Shown: positions 43,786 through 55,494 of the stretch, in pieces
Layout: each line of letters begins with the position of its first letter
Numbering within the stretch: position 1 is the stretch's first letter
Origin: Sternotherus odoratus
Taxonomy: Eukaryota; Chordata; Testudines; Kinosternidae
Length of the DNA stretch: 64,000 bases
NCBI GenBank assembly: GCA_032164245.1
Contig: JAVMKO010000197.1
Coordinates: forward strand, 299,001 to 363,000
Direction of reading: 5' to 3'
Position numbers and translations under genes: made by a program
Notes under the pieces: generated by a model
What the model was told of the DNA's origin: nothing
Database searches by the model: none
What the model saw: only the letters and a program-made list of their open reading frames with translations

Positions 43786-44340
43786 ACATTAATCCAGTTA
43801 ATTCGACTCCTGGTGTAGTTGTACCCCATTTGTGGCTGGTGCCAACTTGGGTGAGAGGAATAGGAGGCTACCACCCACCCTCCAAAGGTTTCACTACAGG
43901 TCCACACACCTGACCCAGGTGATGCTCATTGTAAAAACCTTTCCTCTGATGATCAAGAAAACAGGACCAGTGGTCCCCAGGCCGGCTGGCACAATTAAAA
44001 TCCCCCCCAACACCAAATCTGTGATGTCCCCAGGAAAGGAGCCAATTCCTTCCACTGATCTTTCCTTTCACACCTTACCTGGGGACCATTAACACTAATA
44101 CCAGGGTAACCAGTGCCACAGAGCACAAAGTCCAGCAGTAATGCCCTCCCTAGTCAGAGCTCCACCCACTTTTGGTCTTTGCATGGTAAATGTGAAGAGT
44201 AACAGGGGGATGCAAGTACCCACTGGCACCAGGGAAGGTTAGTGCCTGAGCTCCTGCTGGGGAGCTTAAAATCAGGGATTTGGCCTCAGGGAAAGGTGCC
44301 ACAATGCTTTCAGAGAACAATCCCATCATACACAATGATA
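43786..44340. other. no recognised gene
   Basis: Ordinary sequence between the inverted duplication and tRNA-Phe. Confidence 0.5.
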
Positions 44341-44352
44341 GATGAAAGGGCT

Positions 44353-44425
44353 TGCCAAAGCCCGGGATTGAACCAGGGACCTTCAGATCTTCAGTCTAAT
44401 GCTCTCCCAACTGAGCTACTTTGGC
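44353..44425 (-). tRNA. tRNA-Phe(GAA)
   Basis: 73 nt on the minus strand with a perfect acceptor (GCCAAAG/CTTTGGC), D arm 'tagctcagttgggagagc', anticodon GAA in 'gactgaagatc' and B box 'ggttcaatccc'. Discriminator A. Confidence 0.95.
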
Positions 44426-44429
44426 AGAT

Positions 44430-45490
44430 GCAGTATAGGGTTTGGGCTGCTGTTTCTCTGTCTGGGATGTTTTGTCAGCCATGGCCCACCAAAAGAACAT
44501 CCCTGTGAGCAGCCTATGAAGACAAGAATTGCTTTTGCCTGCCTTGCTCAGCGTGACTTGCTTCCTCACCCCATTCCTGCCTTACTTCCCAGTTGGCCTG
44601 GTGGTAGAAGCAGACTGGGGGCTAGTGGTGCGGGGAGGAAGTTGAGTTGGTCCCTGCTCTAGACTAGACCCTGCTGGTGAGAGTCTGGCCACCACTTGCT
44701 GTCCCACCCTGTTGTCCTGGCTTCCCCACTAGATGCCATTTAGGGAGGGAAGTGGGGATTCTGCCTCCCTGATTTTCACACCCGAGAGAAGGGTGAACAG
44801 GAAAATGAACATCTGCTCCACTCTACCCCAAAGAAACCCAACACCTTAGCTGTGACAGTAAGAAATGTCTGGGGGCCGACAGGCCTGTCCCCAAGGAACT
44901 GGAACAGCTCCAGGCTGTGGGAAATGCTTATTGCCTAGCTGTAGGGGTGGATGCTGCTCTGTGCTCTCAGACTTCATGTGCCCAGAAAGGATGAACAAAT
45001 TTCTCTACACACCAGTGAAGGGAGGAATCCTCAAAGAGAGGGGGAGGGTGTGAGTTCTGAGTGTGATATAGAATCTCATTGACAAGTGACAGGGCCAGAA
45101 AGAGTTAATGAACTTATGGACTGACCTGACTGATGGCCTAACTTTAAAGATTGCTTAGAAGGATATGTAAATGGTATGTAAATGACTAGTGCTCTGAATT
45201 CAGCCCGCATTGTTAGAGATAGAAGAGTAGATGTTTGGTCAGGTCACCCCAAATTAAAACAGGAGACCTATCATGAATGCCACTACCAATTGTTTACTGA
45301 AATATTGCTCCATGGAGTGGATCATGTACATGTAGCAATGTTCCAGTGAGGTACCATACATAGGTCAGTTACATTGACTTAATTTTGTAGCGTAGACCTG
45401 ACCAAAGAATCACACACACTCCTGGGAGTGAAACTTCCCCTGCTCCTCTGCTTTGCAGAATCCAGCAGGCAGTAAGCAGGCAGCTTGGTA
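44430..45490. other. no recognised gene
   Basis: Only short frames; no recognised repeat boundaries. Confidence 0.5.
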
Positions 45491-45493
45491 GCA

Positions 45494-45567
45494 GCTACCA
45501 TGGCTTAGTAGGTTAAAGCACCTGTTCTGTAAAGAGGAGAACCCGTGTTCAATTCCCAGTGGTGTTT
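45494..45567 (+). pseudogene. tRNA-Thr(TGT)-like, probably decayed
   Basis: 'tggcttagtaggttaaagca' D arm, anticodon position TGT and B box 'gttcaattccc' fit tRNA-Thr, but the anticodon stem has a G-G pair and the acceptor has a C-T and other weak pairs. Confidence 0.7.
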
Positions 45568-45959
45568 TGTGGTTTGGCTTTTGGGGCACCTGGTATTGGC
45601 TCCTGTCAGAGGACAAGATACAGAGCTAGATGGACCTTTGGATCCAGCCCAGTATGGCTGCTCTTATGGTTTAAACACTTCTGAACTGGGTATTGAAGAC
45701 ACTCAACCCTTCAGTTCACAAACCATGGGGCTGGTGATGTGACTCTACTAACCCTGGGCTCACATTGCGATGGAGTCAGACCCTTAGAGTGCATCTCTAC
45801 TGGGATAAGAGGCCTGTAGCCTGGCTGGCCTGGATCAGGTTGTGGGGCTAAAAATTGCAGTGTAGACATTTGGGCTCAGGCTGTAGCCTGGGCTCAGAGA
45901 CCCCCCCCCATATGCTCTCAGAGGCTGGGTTTAAGCTCAAGCGTCTACACTAGAATTGT

Positions 45960-46440
45960 ATAGCCCTGCAGCACAAGCCTGCATCAGCTGATCCTGGCTT
46001 TGAGACAAGAGCCTTTGGCGTGTTCATGGCAGTGTAGACATAAGATTGGCATATGTCTAAACTGCAATAAAACACCCCTGGCTGGCCCAGGTCAGCTAAC
46101 TCAGGCTCAGAGGGCTGTAAAGTTGCAGTGCAGGCCTCTCGTCTCAGACTCAATGTCCTGCCCTAGGAGTCCACAAGGTGGAGAGGGAATTTAGCAGGTG
46201 GAAATGGTGAACGTTCAGTGGAGTATTACCCTGGCCTCACTGGCATCTCTCCATGGGTCTGTCTGCTTTGGGGCAGGGACAAGAACACGTCCTGGGGCAC
46301 TTGCTATTTTAAAGGGTGGTTTAGGATTTTCATTTTCAAACCCGGTGCACAAAGCAGGACTCAGACCTCAGGGTCTATGAAAGAGCCGCCCACAGCTTCT
46401 GACAGCCACAATGAGCCATTTGTGCCACCGGCATTTGAAC
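45960..46440 (+). repeat. duplicated block (matches 54650-55090)
   Basis: Shared text includes 'ctccatgggtctgtctgctt', 'tggggcaggga' and 'cagccacaatgagccattt'. Moderately diverged. Confidence 0.85.
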
Positions 46441-47290
46441 TGTGGAACCCCTATGACACCCCTTTCCCCAACACCCCTCACTCATTGCACCCCCCCACTC
46501 CCTGCGGGCCCAACACCACATCACCCCTTCTGCCTAAGGCCCTCCCCTACCCACAGACAACACACCCCCAGAACTCCTCTTCCCCCAAAGATGCCACCTT
46601 GTCCCCCCTCCATCCTTCATCATTATGGGGAGTAAAAAGTGCTGGGGACATGGCCTGCTAACCCTCCTCCCCGCCCCCCATTCCAGTGCCCCGACACAGA
46701 AAGAAAGACAGCAGCATGTGTGTGTATGTTTCAGAGACTGATGAGCTGTGCTGAGCCAGTGAGGGAAGCAGGGGGCTGATGTCAGGGCTGTCCCCCTCCC
46801 CCTGCCTCTGGACTGGTTGTTTCCAGCAGCTGTGTGAACTTAGAGACTCTGTGTCAACACATTCTCTCTTCAAGGCACACACTGTCTCCCCCCCACACAC
46901 ACACTGTTACACACACTCTGCCCCCCAACACACACTTCAGTTGAAAATCAGCTGGCAATCTAGTAGGATGCCCTTGGAACAATGGGATAGAAAAACCTGC
47001 ATCATGTGATGCTGTACCAGCCAATGAGCCATTGCAAACCCTTCCCAGGGTACCCTGCAGCCATTTGTACAGTGCAATAGCTACCCACAGTGCACTGCTC
47101 TCTGGGGCCATGCAAGAGCTGCTAGAGTGGATGGGCTCTAGTGACACAAGGAGCACAGGGTTGAATTAAAGCATTTCAACTAAGGTGGTATAATTTTGTA
47201 GTGTAGACATAGCTTGAGAGTGACACAAGACATACCTCCCTTTGACACAAAGGATACTCAGGAACTGAAACTAAAGAACCACAAGCTCCT
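46441..47290. other. no recognised gene
   Basis: Contains C-rich and CA-rich stretches (46440-46600 and 46880-46940) but nothing coding. Confidence 0.5.
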
Positions 47291-47291
47291 T

Positions 47292-47373
47292 CGTAGTTGA
47301 CAGGATTCGAACCTGTGCAGGGAAACCCCAATGGATTTCTAGTCCATCGCCTTAACCACTCGGCCACAACTAC
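47292..47373 (-). tRNA. tRNA-Ser(AGA)
   Basis: 82 nt on the minus strand: acceptor GTAGTTG with CAACTAC fully paired, D arm 'tggccgagtggttaaggc', anticodon AGA in 'gactagaaatcc', a long variable arm and B box 'ggttcgaatcc'. The intact member of the three-copy Ser unit (others near 35722 and 40110). Confidence 0.96.
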
Positions 47374-47689
47374 TTGCTCTGTAGCCCTTGGTCATTACAC
47401 TCTACTTGTGTAATTTGTAACGACTGAGTGATCATTTCCAATTGTTTCCTCAGATCAGCTTCCACAACACACTCACTGCTGTGCCATTGTCTAAGTGTGT
47501 CCATGGCTGAACAGCAAGAATTCCTGCTCATTTCCCTTCTGGCTGGACCATGAGGAGAGTGTGTTTGTGGTTAATGATGTTACTGTTCCCCTACTATAAG
47601 CTAAAATAACTGTGTCCTGTGTTAAATAGGAGGGAGGCCTGGAGATATATTAATGAGCAGTTAGCAGAGAGACTCATCTCACAGGATGA

Positions 47690-48230
47690 CTACTGGAGAG
47701 GAGCAGCAGGTGGAGAGCAGCAGCTGGTGGTGAAGGCTGCATCAGAACCCCATGAAGAGGGGGTCAGTTGGTCATTACAGTAAGTAAGGTATCCTTTACC
47801 CTCCCCCATTTCCACACAGGCTGGGGTGGGCATTAAACTCTGCAGATGAACATTTGAACTCTGGGGGCTGCACTGACCAGAGACAGAGACCTCGGGGTTG
47901 TTGGGACTCTGCGTGACTTTTGGGTTGCTGGACTTGTGAACCAAAGGAAGAGACACGGCCCAATTTACTTGGGGTTGGGTTTTTTGCTCATCATTTGTGT
48001 TATGAATCCTGTTTGTCGAGTTTCCTCAACATAAGGCCACATTGTTTCTCTCTTATGAAAAGACTTTCCCTACACTCAGACTCCGAGCTAGCAAGAGGGG
48101 AAGTATTGCCTCTTAGAGGTACATGGGGGTTGGTATATATTTGTCCCAGGTCATTGGGTGAGGGTTTGAGCCAGTTTTGCATTGTGTTATTGGAACAGAC
48201 ACCTAGATATTGAACCCAACCCTCCTTGCT
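47690..48230. repeat. duplicated block (inverted relative to 34400-35210)
   Basis: See 34400-35210; this copy lacks the insertion found there near 34590-34750. Confidence 0.85.
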
Positions 48231-48377
48231 GCCAAGTCTGCTGGACAGAAGGGTTCCAGACATATTTTATTTAAAGCAAAGGAAGTGGAGAAGGTTTCTG
48301 TTTGCAGGAGACAACATGGTTTGGTCTGTTTTTGTACCAAATAGGAAGACAGTTGTTTATAGAACAGTAAATGTAGC

Positions 48378-48459
48378 CGATGAGGATGGGATTCGAACCC
48401 ATGCATGCAGAACACAATGGATTAGCAGTCCATCGCCTTAACCACTCGGCCACCTCATC
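48378..48459 (-). tRNA. tRNA-Ser(GCT)
   Basis: 82 nt on the minus strand with a perfect acceptor (GATGAGG/CCTCATC), anticodon GCT in 'gactgctaatcc', a long variable arm and B box 'gggttcgaatccc'. Likely parent type of the decayed copy at 33979. Confidence 0.96.
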
Positions 48460-48850
48460 TGAGCTGTGAAGTTAGGGTCAAAAGGAGAAATCTAAGTCCA
48501 GCAGAGGTAGGGACAATAAGGAGTTTGTAAATACTAGGTCTAATCAGGGTCTTAATGAGCTCCCACCTCACATCTACTGATGAGCTGGAGGAAAGTCTTT
48601 GGGAACAGACCGTGTTTGCACAGAGATGCCTGTTTTGCCTAGGTATGGAGCATGGGGGGCCACTTTGCCAAAATGTCCAGTTTTGGCTGGTGTTGGTTGC
48701 AAATCACATGAGTGCAATGAAATGTTATTATCCTTCCTGCCTGAGTGAAGGGCAGCAGAACATCCCTAGTCTGTCCTGGTGGAGGGCCCCAGTGGGTGAG
48801 GGATACCATTTATTGGACTGTAGAGAAGGGATTGCAGATATCACCCTCAT

Positions 48851-49128
48851 TTAGTGGTCCCCAAACTTTTCACATTGTGCCTCTTCTCCATGTCTGCAGC
48901 CCCTCTGAAACCACGGTCAAGAACTAGGGGTAGGAATGGGGTGGTGGCTCCCTGGGGAGAGGGGCATGAACAGGAGTAAGGGGGTCAGATTGCGGGCTGG
49001 ATTGGGGAAGAGTTGGGGACAGAGTGTGGCTGAGTGGTGCTCCTTCCATACCCTTCTTGGGGGCTGAGGTGCCCCCCTGAATATGCCTCTGTGCCCCTCC
49101 TAGGAGGCCTGCCCCACATTCTGGAGAG
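48851..49128. mobile_element. hAT-like element (degenerate)
   Basis: The left end 'agtggtccccaaacttttca' is typical of vertebrate hAT ends; the right end near 'ggcctgccccacattctgg' is degenerate. Confidence 0.5.
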
Positions 49129-49198
49129 TGGGATAGGTCACTGGTTAAAACGTGGGCCTGCTAAGACCAGCAATGTGAATTTGATCCCCAAGGGAGCA
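49126..49198 (+). pseudogene. tRNA-like sequence
   Basis: 'ggtcactggttaaaacgtgg', an anticodon-like loop 'ctgctaa' and a weak B box 'gaatttgatcc' suggest a tRNA-derived relic, possibly Ser. The acceptor does not pair. Confidence 0.35.
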
Positions 49199-49436
49199 AT
49201 GCTGGACCTGGCAAAGGGAGATGGAGCCTGGCCACTTAGAGCTTCTTGCTCAGAGTTAAAGCAGAGAATTGTTTCCTGGTGCATCTTGTCCCCATGCTCA
49301 GGGTCGAACTGATCACCACACTTGGGGTTGGGAAGGAGTTTTCCCCAGGGTTAGATTGGCAGAGACCCTGGGGATTTTTTCATGTTCCTGTGCATCATGG
49401 CGCATGGGTCACTTGCAGGTTTAAAGTAGTGTAAAT

Positions 49437-49648
49437 CAGTGGTCATCAAACTGGGGTGCACATCAAACTGGGGTGTGCGAGACCCCGGCACCACCTCTGA
49501 GACCTCCCGGGAGACTGACAAACTTCTGGGTGGGGTATTTTGGTTCCGGTTTTTGCGCCGGCATTTCAGCAAACGTATCTGTCCCAGGGGCTGCCAGACT
49601 TTTCCCTCTGTGGATAGGGGCTGTGGGGGGAAAAGTTTACAGACCCTG
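49437..49648. mobile_element. 212-bp non-autonomous hAT element
   Basis: Ends CAGTGGTCATCAAACTGGGG and 'aaaagtttacagaccctg' are imperfect inverted repeats. Perfect 8-bp target duplication GTGTAAAT at 49429-49436 and 49649-49656. Confidence 0.92.
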
Positions 49649-49771
49649 GTGTAAATGGTGGATTCTCTGCAACTTGACATCTTTAAACCATGATTTGAGG
49701 ACACCAGTAACTCAAGCAAATATTAGGGGATCTATTCCAGGAATGGGTGGGGTCTTTTGGCCTGTAAGGTG

Positions 49772-50361
49772 CAGGGCCATTGACAGAAATTTGGGGGCCC
49801 CCTACTCTGATAGTTTGGGGGGCCCCCAGCCCAGCCAGACCCCCCCCCAGCCCAGCCGACAGTGGCTGGCCCCCCCCAGCCCAGCCGGGGACCCCCAGCC
49901 CAGCCGACAGCGGGTGGGGCCCCCCCAGCCCAGCCAACAGCGGCTGGGCCCCCCCCAGCCCAGCTGCCGCCCCCCAGCCCAGCCGACAGTGGCTGGGGGA
50001 GGAAGCCCAGCTGGCCTCCCTCCCCCCCAGCCCAACCGGTGCTCCCCCCCCAGCCCAACCAGCGCTCTCCCCAGCTGACAGCTGGCGGCAGTGGGAGCGA
50101 GAGCCCGGGAGCGGCGTGAGCCGCCCTTGCTGTTCTCCCCCTCCCCCAGACTGCGCTGCTGCCGCCGGCCGGTCTCACTGCTCCTGCCGGGGCCAGGCGT
50201 GCTCGTCCGGGGAGAGCCGCGCCGCCTCCCCGCCCCTTCCCCGCTCTCCAGACACGGCGACAAGGGGGGACGACAATGGGTACAGCTGTGTACCGGGGCC
50301 CCCCTAAAGTCGGGGGGCCCGGTACAGCTGTACCCATAGTACCCCCCTGTCGCCGGCCCTG
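49772..50361. mobile_element. 590-bp non-autonomous hAT element
   Basis: Ends CAGGGCCATTGACAG and 'ctgtcgccggccctg', with the perfect 8-bp target duplication GTAAGGTG at 49764-49771 and 50362-50369. Its interior includes a C-rich repeat of 'cccagcccagccgacagcgg' and a palindromic 'gtacagctgtac' region near the right end. Confidence 0.93.
49815..50070 (+). repeat. ~30-bp C-rich tandem repeat inside the hAT element
   Basis: Irregular copies of 'cccagcccagccgacagcgg' separated by C-runs; they yield Pro/Ala-rich frames that are not genes. Confidence 0.85.
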
Positions 50362-50648
50362 GTAAGGTGCAGGAGGTTGGATTAGATGATCACGCTGGTC
50401 CCTTCTCACCTTAAAGGCTCTGAGTCTAAAAGTGAGAGGGAAATAAAGGAAAAATTTTAAAAAATAAACTGAACATTGTAACTAGAGGATAATTCCAACA
50501 GCTCACTGTACAGTCCCCCCATTTTTACCTGTGCTGGGCATTGAATGACCTGCTGGGATTCGGAACATTCATTCTCACTTATCATTGAGAAACTGATACA
50601 ACATAAATATAATCGAACCAACCACTGGTCAGGGAAACATCCCCTTAT

Positions 50649-50720
50649 TGCCTTGGCTGGGAATTGAACCCAGGTCAACTGCTTGGAAGGCAGCTATGCT
50701 CACCAGTATACCACCAATGC
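50649..50720 (-). tRNA. tRNA-Gly(TCC)
   Basis: 72 nt on the minus strand: 'gcattggtggtatactggtg', anticodon TCC in 'tgccttccaagca', T arm 'cctgggttcaattcccagg'-type. The acceptor GCATTGG/CCAAGGC has one A-G mismatch. Confidence 0.85.
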
Positions 50721-51294
50721 ATCTGACAAAAAAAACCCTCTCCTATGTGCCACTTATGCTTGACAAATGACTCACTCCTACAGCACTAAAGAGTTGTCTG
50801 GAAGCTTGTCAGCTGGGAGCAGAGGCAGATTCCCAGAGACACTAAGAGTTGGGGCCATGGGCTCTACATCCCAAATTTTACTGATGATTTTAACTCCTGA
50901 AGGAAGGAGACAGCTCCTTTGAAAGCACATTTTGTGTGGTTCCTGCTACGTACAGATGTTTTTGCTGCTGCTCATTCCAATCCCGGGGCTTGGCCCGGAT
51001 AAGGAACGATTCAGGCTGTCACTCAAGTGAAGATGGGAGATGATTTTTTTGACAGGGACGGCTGCTTCATCTTAAGGGTGTTTGTTGGTCACCTTCTAAT
51101 CTAGTGGGTGCTGGGTACATGCAGGCAGCCCCCACTCCTGGGTCTCTCCTGGGGAAATAAAGTTTCTACACAAAATACAAAAGTTTTTCACCAAAAGTAG
51201 GGAAAGAAAATGGCCACGAGGGACCAGGACATAAGGAATAGAACACACCACCAGTCTTAAGGAGTAAGCCATTATTTTTGTCAAGGTCCGAAAG

Positions 51295-51665
51295 TATCGC
51301 TCAAGGTTCTACCAGTGTGGTCTCCACTGGTGCAAAGGATTTGCACACAGTACTTATAATACAGTGATGCTAGAGTTGAGTGTTCAAACCTCATCTAGAA
51401 TGCCAGTCTGGGGGGATTTGATAGGAGCCTTCAACTACACAAGGGTAGGTTGCAAAGAGGATGGAGCTCAGCTGTTCTCAGTGGTGGTGGATGACACAAC
51501 AAGAAGCAATGGTCTCAAGTTGCAGTGTGGGAGGTCTAGGTTGGATATTAGGAAACACTATGTCAAGGGCAATGAAGCACTAGAATGGGTTCCCTAGAGA
51601 GGTGGTGGAATCCCCATCCTTGCAGGTTTTTAAGGCTTGAATTCACAAATCCTTGGCTGGGATGA
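51295..51665 (+). mobile_element. CR1 LINE 3' fragment
   Basis: 'tttgataggagccttcaact', 'ggttggatattaggaaacac' and 'gggttccctagagaggtggt' follow the CR1 3' region in sense orientation. Confidence 0.9.
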
Positions 51666-51669
51666 TTTA

Positions 51670-53150
51670 ATTAAGCCACGTTATCGCTGGTGACACTAGG
51701 ATTGAAGGATTATATCACATTATAAACAACTGTAAATTAAAATGTCATCTGACCTGGAGCTTTCTGTTGTCTTCTAGAAATGCCCCTGGGATCCCCACAC
51801 TCCCCAGCAGGAGTGAAAGGAGAAACCACCACCACTGTCCTGAGCTCCAGGCTGATGCATCGGGGTAGGGGGGAATTGACTTTTTTGCTGCTGAGCAGGG
51901 AGCCAGGGCAGTTCTCCTGGCCTGTGTGGCTGTGGAGAAAGATTCAAAATGTGACCCAAGTGCACCCTAAAGGCTCATCAAACAGAAGGCAAATAAACAG
52001 ATCCCCAAATCTATTAATACAGAATCTCCTGATTTTGAAGCCCAGTTCATGATTTTGGGGGAGCCTAACTCAGGGTTTTTGAATGTTTGCGGTTGGCTGT
52101 TCTGCAGACTGAGAGCTGGGTCCTCCTTCACCCCAGCACCCCCAGACTGTTCTAAAGCATTAACTCTTTCTTCTCCATGATGTTGCTGTAATGCAGCTGA
52201 GAATTCCCATTCCTAGACGGGCTTCTCCACAGATAGTGAATTCCCCACAGGGCTGAGTCCCCACAAGGCTGTTCTGGGGGCTCATAACCTCACATCACCC
52301 CTTTGTGACTCCCAGGGACACTGCAGGGACAGCAGCTCCATGTTGGGCCCCCCAAACCACCTGGGGGGAGGATGAAGTTGAACTCCCATGACAGGGGACT
52401 CCTGCTGCCCATGTCAGGGGACTCTTCTCACAGCCCCTCCCCACACACACTGACACACCCATGGACTCTCCCCCTCACAGCCCCTCCCCCTCAAACTGAC
52501 ATCCCCAGGGACCCTCCCCCTCCTTCCCTTCACACACAGAGAGGGACTTGTTTGCTGGACCTGCCATTCCAAACCCAGGGGTGAGATTTCTGAGGATTTA
52601 CTCCCTGAGCCCCTCCCCTGGGTGCAGAGGGGCTGGGCACAGGCTGCCAGTTTCATCCAGTGATTTCACACCCCAGGCTCCCAGAGTCTCCTCTGACCCT
52701 ATTTACCAGTGACAGTGAGTGTGGGCCATATGGGGTTCCAGGAGGCTAAGCCTCCCCAAACCAGGCAAGAAACACTGAATGTGATGCACCTCCCTTTGCA
52801 GCTCCATGGCACAGAGCTCTTGAGGAGCCTCTGGTGCTCAGACCATGGCCCCACCTGCCCTCTGTCCCAATATCCTGCCCTGATTCAGCCTCTTCACCCC
52901 AGGATCCCACCCACTGGGGCAAGTAGCTCTTCCATCTACTCAACCTCCTGCCAGCCTTGTTCTTTCAGTCTGTTTTCCCATTGAGGTGTTAGAGTAAACC
53001 CTCCTCATCCCTCTATTATCAGACAAACTCCAGTATGAAGTGTTTGCTACAAATGGGTTTCAAAAACTTTTGTGAAGTGGAAGATCCATTTCTGGGGGAC
53101 TGTTCCCAAAATACCATATTCTATGTTCAACCAAGGTTTTTTCACAGTCC
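51670..53150. other. no recognised gene
   Basis: About 1.5 kb of ordinary sequence; short frames only. Confidence 0.5.
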
Positions 53151-53159
53151 ATAGTTTTT

Positions 53160-53223
53160 CACCCTTGATGGGACTTGAACCCACAATCAGAAGCCAATGC
53201 TTTATCCATTAGGTCACTGGGGC
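53160..53223 (-). pseudogene. tRNA-Arg pseudogene with anticodon-arm deletion
   Basis: 'tgacctaatggataaagcat' and 'ttgtgggttcaagtcccatc' match tRNA-Arg D and T arms. About nine bases of the anticodon 3' stem are missing, so no anticodon stem can form, and two acceptor pairs are lost. Confidence 0.8.
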
Positions 53224-53630
53224 CCTTAAAACTAAAAGCAGGAGGGATGGCTAGTCCCTCTCATAATTGCACATTCCTTCCATCACCCTGAACGTCAAAG
53301 ACCATTTTTATGCCCCTTACAGAAAAATCTGCATCCCTCATCAGTGAGGCACCTGAGCAAGGTCCCTGACAGAGCTGAGCACCCCCTTTCTGCCAGCCAT
53401 CTGCAGAGAGGATCCCATCCTAGAGTCACAGCTCCCTCCGCCAGCCCCTCCACAGCTGTGGCTCTGAGGGGCAGTGGATGATTAGGGGGTGAATCTGGGG
53501 CTGGAACAGGAGTCAGGTCAACTTGTGAGGAGTGACCAGCTGGGGTAGACCCAGGGTGAGGTTAGGGGCTGCTGGTCGGTTGTTGGGGTCAGAGCTCAAA
53601 TGGGACAGTTTTAAATGTCCTTCAGTGGAA

Positions 53631-53704
53631 GGGACCATGGATTACCTGGCTAAAGCACCTGTCTTGTAAACAGGAAAGCCTGGGTTCAACTCCCAGTGGT
53701 GACT
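53631..53704 (+). pseudogene. tRNA-Thr(TGT)-like, impaired acceptor
   Basis: Anticodon TGT with a perfect anticodon stem (CCTGT/ACAGG) and T stem (CTGGG/CCCAG). The D arm reads 'attacctggctaaag' and the acceptor has two mismatches. It could be transcribed; function is doubtful. Confidence 0.65.
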
Positions 53705-54063
53705 TGTTATCAGGCTTTTGTCTGCTCTCCTCTCATTTTCCTGTGTCTTTCTCAGAAACAGAAGAACCCTCCCTTGACAATCCAAGTTCTCACTGGCGAA
53801 GGAAAAGGCTTCTTTGAAGAGGAGCATTAGAAAGAATCATATCCCCAGCCTGGACTTGATGAACAGGCTACTGGGACTGGCACTGAGAAGGCGGGAGTCC
53901 CAGCGGCACACGTCCTTGTGATTGGCCGGGGATGTCTACGCACAGAGATCCTGACAGCCAATCTCTGCTGGGCTTGCAGGAAATGGCGAGTTCCTCTCCT
54001 GTCACCTTCCTTTTGATGGTCAGTGATGAAGAATGGAGCAGTGAGGAGAAAAGTCCCAGACAG

Positions 54064-54137
54064 CAGCACCGTGGCTAAGCTGGCCAAGGCACTTGCCGGG
54101 TAGAGTGGAGGTTGGGGGTGTAGCTCCCAGAGGTGCC
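54064..54137 (+). pseudogene. tRNA-Thr-like relic
   Basis: 'gcaccgtggctaagctggcc' then 'aaggcac' match the Thr 5' half and 'ggtgcc' can pair with the start. The anticodon and T arms are lost. Confidence 0.5.
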
Positions 54138-54374
54138 TTGTCGAATGTGTTACGGGTGCCATGTACAATCCATGCCAAGCTAGTGCCTTGTGAGCTCTGG
54201 CACTGGCAGGAAGTGGTGCAGGATGCTGGGCAGAGGCCCTGGATACCAGCTGCTGCTGGGTGTCTCTGTGATATGGTGGGTCAGTGAGTTCAGCTGTTAA
54301 TTGAAAGGGGGGTTTATGTTCCCCCAGGGCTCCCATCAAAGTCATGATCCTCGTGGGAGCTCTCAGCTGTCAGC

Positions 54375-54650
54375 CCATGTGGTCCAGGCTGTGGACATGA
54401 CTCAGGCTCGGGCAACATGGCCGCACTTCCCTGACGAGCCATGAAACAGGCCAAGTGCTTTGTGCAGCTGTAACGATGCTGCCTTTGTTGGACACTTCTG
54501 AGAGGATCAGTTCAGGACACATTGCGTAGAGCAGGGCAGTTATAACCCAAGGCTGGGTTTCCTTTACGCTAAAGGCACCGAACCAGCCAAAGAGAGAGGA
54601 CTTTGGGTTTAACTGCAAGAACCACAAGCCTGAATCAGCTACCCCAGGGT
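54375..54650 (+). repeat. dispersed repeat, copy with empty insertion site
   Basis: Matches 62190-62345 and continues at 62598; here 'gcgtagagcagggcagttat' is uninterrupted. Confidence 0.9.
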
Positions 54651-55090
54651 TTGGGAATAGTGACTTGGGTGTGTTAATGGAAGTGTAGACATAATGCTAG
54701 GCTATGTCCACTCTGCAGTGAAACACCCAGGGCTGTTCCATGCCAGCTCAGGCTCCCAGGTCTTGGGCGGTTGAATGAAAAATTTGCAGCATAGACATCT
54801 CAGCTCAGACTCAGCACCGGGCTGTGGGACCCCACATGGTTGGGAGGGAGTTTAGCAAGTGGAAATGGTAAAACCCCAGTGAAATATTACCCTGGACTCA
54901 CTGGCAGTTCTCCATGGGTCTGTCTGCTTTGGGGCAGGGACAATAACACATCCTGCTGCATTTGTTATTTCAAAGGGTGATTTATGATTTTCATTCTCAC
55001 ACACAGTGCACAGAGCAGGACTCAACCCTGGGTGTAGCTAAATGAGCCATCCGCAGATTCTGGCAGCCACAATGAGCCATTTGGTGGGAG
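54650..55090 (+). repeat. duplicated block (matches 45960-46440)
   Basis: See 45960-46440. In both places a tRNA-Thr-type sequence lies within a few hundred bases. Confidence 0.85.
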
Positions 55091-55276
55091 AGCTCAGACC
55101 TGCCCCTTTCTGCCCATGTCCCAGAGGGAGGGGTCATCTGTCAGGAGACTGGACCACTGACCTACCTGCTCTTAACACCATTTTCAGTGCTTGTGAGTGT
55201 AATTTAAACCATGAGAGAAACTGAACCTTGTCTTCTGACAGCAGCCAAAACCAGGTGCCCCAAGACCTACACAAAA

Positions 55277-55350
55277 AGGCACCACTGGGAGTTGAACCCA
55301 GGATCTCCTGTTTACTAGACAGGTGCTTTAACCAGCTAAGCCATGGTGCC
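55277..55350 (-). tRNA. tRNA-Thr(AGT)
   Basis: 74 nt on the minus strand, acceptor GGCACCA/TGGTGCC perfect, D arm 'tggcttagctggttaaagc', anticodon AGT in 'gtctagtaaac', T stem perfect. A T-run terminator follows directly. Confidence 0.96.
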
Positions 55351-55494
55351 TGCCTCTGTTTAGAGCAGCATTTCTGCCCACATCTGACTCTTTGCCAGCC
55401 CCCGCCAATGAGGGACAAGCTTTGTCTTTGTTGGGCCTGTCCTGTAGTAGGTGGCTTCGGGGTACTCTTCTGGCTCTGTCAATCTCTTTTTTAG

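Larger units (their letters stand above)
49235..50450 (+). mobile_element. CR1 LINE 3' end interrupted by two hAT insertions
   Basis: The host sequence runs 'ttgggaaggagttttcccca', 'agattggcagagacc', then, across the two insertions, 'ggattctctgcaacttgaca', 'ccatgatttgaggacaccag' and 'ggattagatgatcacgctgg', a CR1-type 3' region. Joining the flanks at each insertion restores continuous CR1-like sequence with one copy of each target site. Confidence 0.85.

Noticed and set aside
49815..50260. Pro/Ala-rich proteins on both strands
   Set aside because: They fall inside a non-coding hAT element with a C-rich tandem repeat.
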